Below are positions 58,887 through 64,000 of a DNA stretch of 64,000 nt, in pieces. The stretch lies in contig SPIB01000002.1 of NCBI GenBank assembly GCA_004535785.1, forward strand, positions 226,320 to 290,319, read 5' to 3'. Each line of letters starts with the position of its first letter. Within the stretch, counting starts at the first letter, position 1. Below the pieces are notes generated by a model, which saw only the letters and a program-made list of their open reading frames with translations, had not been told where the DNA came from and made no database searches. The stretch is from Gammaproteobacteria bacterium LSUCC0112. Its GTDB lineage: Bacteria; Pseudomonadota; Gammaproteobacteria; Pseudomonadales; Pseudohongiellaceae. Position numbers and translations under genes: made by a program.

Positions 58887-60923
58887 CTAGGTGAATTTAA
58901 TCAGATCAAGTTTGAGCGCGGCAACTCGATCTCTCAAGAGCGCTGCCTCTTCGAATTCGAGATTGCGTGCCATTTCCAGCATTTTTTGCTCTAACTGTTT
59001 AATATCAGCAGCCAGTGTTTTGGCGTCGCTCTTTTGAGTGCCGCCTGATTGATAGTCTGCCAGTGTTTCAGCAACCGATCTGAACTTGCGGCGATTGCGG
59101 GAGTCATTCGCTGCATCGCCATTGTGCGCCCCTTCCATGACATCGGATACGGATTTGCTGACGCCAATCGGTGTGATGTTGTTGACTGTATTAAAAGTTA
59201 TCTGGACCTCGCGACGTCGCTCTGATTCATCGATAGCACCCTGCATGGATCCTGTTATTCTGTCTGCATATAAAATGGCACGCCCATTCAGGTTGCGTGC
59301 CGCACGACCAATGGTTTGGATCAGTGAACGTTCCGAACGTAAAAAGCCTTCCTTGTCTGCGTCCAGAATAGCGACAAGTGATACTTCCGGGATGTCCAGA
59401 CCTTCTCTTAACAAGTTAATGCCAACAAGGACATCAAACTGTCCCAACCGCAAATCTCGAATTATTTCAGAACGTTCAATGGTGTCGATATCTGAATGCA
59501 GATATCGAACCCGGACTTCATGGTCCATCAAATAGTCTGTCAAATCTTCTGCCATGCGTTTGGTCAGTACGGTGACCAGGACTCGTTCCTGGCGAGCAGT
59601 AATCAGACGAATTTCAGACAACAGGTCATCGACTTGCTTACCTGCGGGGCGTATTTCAAGTACCGGATCTAGCAGACCAGTGGGTCTGACCAGTTGCCTG
59701 ACAGTTTGTCCTGCCCTTTCCTGTTCATACGGGCCAGGCGTAGCCGAGACAAATATTAATTGAGGAGTCAATGACTCCCACTCTTCAAATCTCAGGGGTC
59801 TGTTGTCGAGTGCAGATGGCAAACGAAATCCATAGTCCACCAGTGTTTCCTTGCGTGATCGATCGCCCTTAAACATGGCGCCGATCTGAGGTACTGAGAC
59901 ATGCGACTCATCAACGATAACCAGTGAATCCGGAGGCAGGTAGTCAAACAACGTGGGAGGAGCTTGCCCCGGTTCACGACCGGACAAATAACGGGAATAA
60001 TTTTCTATGCCGTTGCAATATCCCAGTTCAGACATCATTTCGATATCGAATCGGGTTCGTTGAGACAATCGTTGTGCTTCTACCAGTCGATGTGACTGCT
60101 CAAGGTGCTGAACCCGCTGATTTAATTCGAGTTTTATATCCTCGAGTGCGTCCAGGATTTTTTCACGTGGAGTAACATAATGAGACTTCGGGAAAATGGT
60201 AAGACGCGGCACCTTTCTTATGATTTCGCCGTTTAGTGGGTCGAAAAATGACAAGCCTTCAATCTCATCATCAAACAACTCAATACGTACTGCATATTTA
60301 TCTGAATCTGCCGGATACACATCAATCACATCGCCCCGAACACGGTATGTGGCGCGTTGAAGTTCCATGTCGTTGCGTGAGTATTGCATGTCGGCGAGTC
60401 TGCGCAGGATATAGCGCTGATCAACTTTGTCACCTCGATCAAGGTGCATGACCATTTTCAAGTAAGAGCCAGGATCGCCAAGACCGTAAATAGCCGAGAC
60501 CGTAGCGACAACAATAACATCGCGCCTTTCGAGTAATGCTTTGGTTGCTGACAATCGCATCTGCTCAATGTGCTCATTAATCGATGCGTCTTTCTCTATG
60601 TAGGTATCAGATGACGGAACATAAGCCTCAGGCTGGTAGTAGTCGTAGTATGAGACAAAGTATTCAACAGCATTTTCCGGGAAAAATTCTCTGAATTCTC
60701 CGTACAACTGCGCGGCCAGGGTTTTGTTCGGAGCCATCACTAATGCGGGGCGTTGAGTGCGGTTGATGACATTGGCGATGGTAAAGGTTTTACCGGAACC
60801 GGTGACGCCGAGCAAAATTTGTGAGTGCAACCCCTCTTCCAATCCTTCGACCAATTGCGCAATAGCCGTTGGTTGATCGCCGGCCGGGCTGAAATTTGAC
60901 AGCATCTTGAAGGGTATGTTCAT
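58887..60923 (-). CDS. uvrB: UvrABC system protein B
   Basis: A 678-residue nucleotide-excision-repair helicase. Walker A is GVTGSGKT, followed by the damage-probing beta-hairpin ([21 protein letters not shown]), the DESH box in VIVDESHVS, helicase motif VI (QTIGRAARN), and a C-terminal UVR domain ([21 protein letters not shown]). The frame is open to 60977; the ATG at 60923 gives the standard [11 protein letters not shown]-terminus. Confidence 0.95.
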   Translation of the reverse strand: MNIPFKMLSNFSPAGDQPTAIAQLVEGLEEGLHSQILLGVTGSGKTFTIANVINRTQRPALVMAPNKTLAAQLYGEFREFFPENAVEYFVSYYDYYQPEAYVPSSDTYIEKDASINEHIEQMRLSATKALLERRDVIVVATVSAIYGLGDPGSYLKMVMHLDRGDKVDQRYILRRLADMQYSRNDMELQRATYRVRGDVIDVYPADSDKYAVRIELFDDEIEGLSFFDPLNGEIIRKVPRLTIFPKSHYVTPREKILDALEDIKLELNQRVQHLEQSHRLVEAQRLSQRTRFDIEMMSELGYCNGIENYSRYLSGREPGQAPPTLFDYLPPDSLVIVDESHVSVPQIGAMFKGDRSRKETLVDYGFRLPSALDNRPLRFEEWESLTPQLIFVSATPGPYEQERAGQTVRQLVRPTGLLDPVLEIRPAGKQVDDLLSEIRLITARQERVLVTVLTKRMAEDLTDYLMDHEVRVRYLHSDIDTIERSEIIRDLRLGQFDVLVGINLLREGLDIPEVSLVAILDADKEGFLRSERSLIQTIGRAARNLNGRAILYADRITGSMQGAIDESERRREVQITFNTVNNITPIGVSKSVSDVMEGAHNGDAANDSRNRRKFRSVAETLADYQSGGTQKSDAKTLAADIKQLEQKMLEMARNLEFEEAALLRDRVAALKLDLIKFT

Positions 60924-61014
60924 GCCCCAGAGTATACCTTCGTCGTGCATTTTTGGTAGATATTCATAGAGTGTCAACGCTTGGGAGAAGCCTAAAAAAG
61001 TTGCTGTTCAAAGG

Positions 61015-61043
61015 TTGACCGGTATAACAAATGTCATTACTAT
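61015..61043 (+). promoter_or_regulatory. Sigma-70 promoter of tRNA-Asn
   Basis: TTGACC (61015-61020) and TACTAT (61038-61043) are separated by 17 bases. The start would be near 61050, about 33 bases before the tRNA. Confidence 0.6.
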
Positions 61044-61082
61044 ACGCGTCCTGTTGGGGCCACTCAGATTGGCCGACATAAC

Positions 61083-61157
61083 TGCCCAATAGCTCAATGG
61101 TAGAGTAATCGACTGTTAATCGATTGGTTCCTGGTTCGAGTCCAGGTTGGGCAGCCA
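61083..61157 (+). tRNA. tRNA-Asn (GTT anticodon)
   Basis: A 75-nt cloverleaf with encoded CCA. The acceptor stem TGCCCAA/TTGGGCA is perfect. The anticodon loop CTGTTAA within ATCGA/TCGAT gives anticodon GTT. A T-rich stretch follows immediately and may end transcription. Confidence 0.96.
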
Positions 61158-61304
61158 AATTTTTTAACTTTATTTTCTTCCCCTCGTGATTTCTCTTGTC
61201 TTTGCTCCACTAGCTTTCCTCCACTAGCCTATTCCCCACATCAGTCGTTTTGAGCACGAAACTGCTCCTTGTCCCACATCATATTTAAATATCTGCTGCT
61301 TTTA

Positions 61305-61332
61305 TTGATTCGTGTTAAGGATCGGTTAAAGT
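61305..61332 (+). promoter_or_regulatory. Possible promoter of the cyclophilin gene
   Basis: TTGATT (61305-61310) and TAAAGT (61327-61332) are separated by 16 bases, 55 bases before the start codon. Confidence 0.3.
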
Positions 61333-61386
61333 ATTTGCCCACATCATACCCGTTGATGCACCTCAAAAATGTTAAGGAGATTGTTT

Positions 61387-61953
61387 ATGTTTAAATCCTG
61401 GCTCGCAGCGCTATTGCTGACAGTGAGTATGTTTGGCCACGCAGCCGAAAGCACAAATCCTGTTGTGGTCATGGAAACTAGCCATGGCACGGTGGTGATT
61501 GAACTTTGGGCTGAAGAGGCGCCCATCACCGTCGAAAATTTTTTAAAGTATGTTGACAACAAACTCTATGAAAATCTGACGTTTCACAGGGTGATACCAG
61601 GATTCATGATTCAGGGGGGCGGCTATAACAGCAATTTTGTTGAGATGTCCGGTTACCCGCCGATCAAAAACGAAGCCAAACCATCACTGGAAAACGATCG
61701 AGGCACGTTGGCCATGGCGCGCACCAATGTTGTTGACAGTGCAACCAGCCAGTTTTTTATCAATTTGGTAGACAACGATTTCTTGAATCAGCGTGGAACG
61801 ACTGCTCAGGATTTTGGCTATGCTGTTTTTGGCAAGGTGATCGAGGGGATGGACGTTGTTGACGCAATCGCCGGTGTGCCAACCGCCAATCAGCGGCAAC
61901 ATCAGAATGTGCCTGTTGAGCCTGTTCTTATTAAATCGATGACAAGAAGATAA
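61387..61953 (+). CDS. Periplasmic peptidyl-prolyl cis-trans isomerase, cyclophilin type
   Basis: A 188-residue cyclophilin with an N-terminal signal peptide of about 20 residues (LLLTVSMFGHA). The active-site motif FHRVIPGFMIQGGG and the SQFFINL loop are present. It accelerates proline isomerisation of exported proteins. AAGGAG lies seven bases before the ATG at 61387; an upstream ATG at 61369 overlaps that site and is not used. It most resembles PpiA. It converges on the nucleotide-sugar dehydratase gene. Confidence 0.92.
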   Translation: MFKSWLAALLLTVSMFGHAAESTNPVVVMETSHGTVVIELWAEEAPITVENFLKYVDNKLYENLTFHRVIPGFMIQGGGYNSNFVEMSGYPPIKNEAKPSLENDRGTLAMARTNVVDSATSQFFINLVDNDFLNQRGTTAQDFGYAVFGKVIEGMDVVDAIAGVPTANQRQHQNVPVEPVLIKSMTRR

Positions 61954-61966
61954 TCAGGTAGATAGA

Positions 61967-63961
61967 TCAGCGTTTATGCAACGGTGTAACTTTGGCAACA
62001 GCCGCTTTGACTTGCATTGGATGAGAAGAAGGTTTTGCTGACGTTACACCGAGGTTGCCCGGGGTTGGCCAGAACAAATCGTCTTTAAGCGATTCTGGAT
62101 TAAACCCGACAACTGCCTTTATCAGCAATTGTCTGATAGTTTCAAGATCGAGGCGCTGACAGGCTGACTCGAGATCATTCAGCATGGGTTCAAGCTCACT
62201 CCAGGGCAGAAAATCTTCTTCTGCCCGCATGATCTTGGGATGTTCTGTACCGGTAACTGACTCGCCGATGAGAAGCTCTTCAAAAAGCTTCTCGCCCGGT
62301 CTCAGACCGGTGTATTCAATTGAGATATTGCCGTCATAAGTCTTATCGTCTTTCAGGTTATACCCCATCAAATGGATCATTTTCCGCGCCAGATCCACAA
62401 TTTTGATGGGTTCATGCATGTCCAGCACAAATACATCACCGCCACTGGCCATGGAACCTGCCTGAATAACTAATTGGGCAGCTTCCTGAACGGTCATAAA
62501 ATAACGAGTCACTTCGGGGTGCGTGACGGTCACAGGGCCACCCTGACTGATTTGTTTACGAAACAATGGTACAACCGAGCCTGAAGAACCCAGCACATTA
62601 CCAAATCGAACCATGCTGAAACACGTTTCACCTTTCAGTCCAGCCAAGGCCTGCAGTACCTGTTCCGCAAAGCGCTTGGTAGCGCCCATCACATTGGTTG
62701 GTCGAACCGCTTTATCAGTCGAAATTAAAACGAAATGTTCAACCCTGCACTTGTTTGCGGCAAGTGCCGCAACCGCGGTGCCAAGTATGTTATTGAAGGC
62801 GCCTTCGATAACATTTTTTTCCACCATGGGCACTTGTTTGTAGGCCGCCGCGTGATAAACGGTTTTTACTTTGAAACGTTGTAATAATACTTCCATCAAA
62901 TTTCGGTTACAGGTATTGCCAAGGACCGCAACGATTTCTGTTTCAAATTCAGATTTTCCCTGCAATGAGTCTCGCAACGTTTGCAATTCATGCTCTATGT
63001 CGTAAAGGCCAAACTCAAAACTATCGAGTATTACCAGCTTTGATGGGCGTAGGCCCAATATTTGTCGACATAACTCTGAACCGATTGAGCCGGCAGCACC
63101 CGTGACCATCACGGATTTGCCCTTTATACAGGCACTCATCAGATCTGGATCTGGTGGAACAATATCGCGTCCAAGTAAATCTTCGATGTCGATATCTCTT
63201 ACTTCATCAACATGGAACTTGCCGGACCGCATATCAAACAGTTCGGGAACAGTTTTCACATGTACCGGCAAGTGCTCCAGTTTGTTCAGAATATCCTTTC
63301 GCTCCGCGTGACTTGCAGAAGGAATTGCCAGTAATATTTGGGTGACACCGAAGGTGTTTATCAGCTCTGATAATGCAGATGGGGTGTATACCCGAACCCC
63401 GTGAACAATGCTACCCACGATATGGTGGCTGTCATCTACGAATGCGACGGGCAGATACTGATTACCATTTTGCAGTGCAACAACCAGTTGCATGCCAGAA
63501 CTACCCGCTCCGTAGATAATTACAGGTTGTTTCGGGCGGAAGTTTTCAATCAGACTCTGTAAGGCAAGCTTGGCGACAAATCTGCTACCGCCAACAAAAA
63601 CCAGCGATATCATCCAATAAATGGGTATCGTGGCATGGTTGAGCGTTTCAGGTGCGAGAACAAGATAATAAACTGCCGCAAATAAGACAGCAGCTACAGT
63701 TATACCCTGACAAACAATAAATCCTGATGAACCACCCATATACAGCAGGATTGTCCGGTACAATCCGATTCTGTAAAAAACCAGAACACTGGCGAAGATC
63801 GCCATCGCAGTCGTGCTGAGAACCTGATCAAGTTTTTCATCAGTACTGATGCCAAGGATATTGAATGCAAGCCACGCCGCTAGCGAGAGCATCATGGTGT
63901 CTGCAACCATCAGCAGTGCTTGTTTGACGTTACGAGACAGCGGGATGGTATACGGGTTCAT
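61967..63961 (-). CDS. WbpM/FlaA1-type nucleotide-sugar 4,6-dehydratase
   Basis: A 664-residue membrane enzyme. Four N-terminal membrane segments (about 15-36, 48-66, 80-102, 113-133) are followed by two Rossmann folds: GAGSSG at 151-156 and GAAGSIGSE at 288-296. The extended-SDR catalytic set is Ser/Thr at 414-415 (ISTDKAV), Met425 and Lys429 (NVMGATK), the Met-for-Tyr variant of WbpM-class UDP-GlcNAc 4,6-dehydratases. These enzymes make precursors for O-antigen or capsular sugars. The next gene on the same strand is beyond the right edge. Confidence 0.92.
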   Translation of the reverse strand: MNPYTIPLSRNVKQALLMVADTMMLSLAAWLAFNILGISTDEKLDQVLSTTAMAIFASVLVFYRIGLYRTILLYMGGSSGFIVCQGITVAAVLFAAVYYLVLAPETLNHATIPIYWMISLVFVGGSRFVAKLALQSLIENFRPKQPVIIYGAGSSGMQLVVALQNGNQYLPVAFVDDSHHIVGSIVHGVRVYTPSALSELINTFGVTQILLAIPSASHAERKDILNKLEHLPVHVKTVPELFDMRSGKFHVDEVRDIDIEDLLGRDIVPPDPDLMSACIKGKSVMVTGAAGSIGSELCRQILGLRPSKLVILDSFEFGLYDIEHELQTLRDSLQGKSEFETEIVAVLGNTCNRNLMEVLLQRFKVKTVYHAAAYKQVPMVEKNVIEGAFNNILGTAVAALAANKCRVEHFVLISTDKAVRPTNVMGATKRFAEQVLQALAGLKGETCFSMVRFGNVLGSSGSVVPLFRKQISQGGPVTVTHPEVTRYFMTVQEAAQLVIQAGSMASGGDVFVLDMHEPIKIVDLARKMIHLMGYNLKDDKTYDGNISIEYTGLRPGEKLFEELLIGESVTGTEHPKIMRAEEDFLPWSELEPMLNDLESACQRLDLETIRQLLIKAVVGFNPESLKDDLFWPTPGNLGVTSAKPSSHPMQVKAAVAKVTPLHKR

Positions 63962-64000
63962 TCAAATTCCTGTCTGGACATCAACGATTATCCCAGTATC

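Overview
This window is a stretch of chromosome from a gammaproteobacterium, probably a free-living aquatic relative of the Pseudomonas/Cellvibrio group. Several blocks keep the Pseudomonas gene order: cysM-rlmD-relA-mazG; recO-era-rnc-DUF4845-lepB-lepA-mucD-mucA-algU next to nadB; ygfX-sdhE divergent from ygfZ; tRNA-Val-thrS-infC-rpmI-rplT-pheS-pheT-ihfA-merR; and uvrB-tRNA-Asn close to a WbpM-type gene. The taxonomic placement is inferred from gene order and protein type only. There are no insertion sequences, phage genes, CRISPR arrays or rRNA genes. Nearly all the DNA is coding, mostly on the minus strand.

Layout. 1-6.1 kb: the end of pabB, thrH, sulfur assimilation (cysH facing cysB), a 5'-nucleotidase, a patatin-like lipase and a TorF-type porin. 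6.1-17 kb: yebE-like, dbpA, map, glnD, dapD, dapE, rsmJ, tsaB and a lysine/alanine-rich histone H1-like gene with a strong terminator. 17-26 kb: adk, mazG, relA, rlmD, cysM, recO, era, rnc and a small DUF4845 membrane protein. 26-34 kb: lepB, lepA, the envelope-stress module (mucD, mucA, algU), nadB and the ygfX-sdhE pair. 34-42 kb: ygfZ, an M48 protease with LemA, and an RND efflux permease with its adaptor. 42-47.5 kb: a tightly packed operon of a cNMP-sensor/EAL phosphodiesterase, two paralogous small membrane proteins, a thiolase and SelO. 47.5-51 kb: tRNA-Pro and a large TonB-dependent receptor. 51-61 kb: the translation operon led by tRNA-Val, uvrB and tRNA-Asn. 61-64 kb: a periplasmic cyclophilin and a WbpM/FlaA1-type nucleotide-sugar dehydratase, which probably marks the edge of a polysaccharide locus beyond the right end.

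Most genes are housekeeping. The points that deserve a second look are: a RelA lacking the whole zinc-finger domain; a consensus sigma-E (AlgU) promoter between algU and mucA, in a locus that has lost mucB and mucC; an infC gene whose only well-placed start is CTG; a nadB with no ATG or GTG start; and the cNMP-EAL / twin membrane protein / thiolase / SelO operon, which is the best candidate here for an undescribed functional system.
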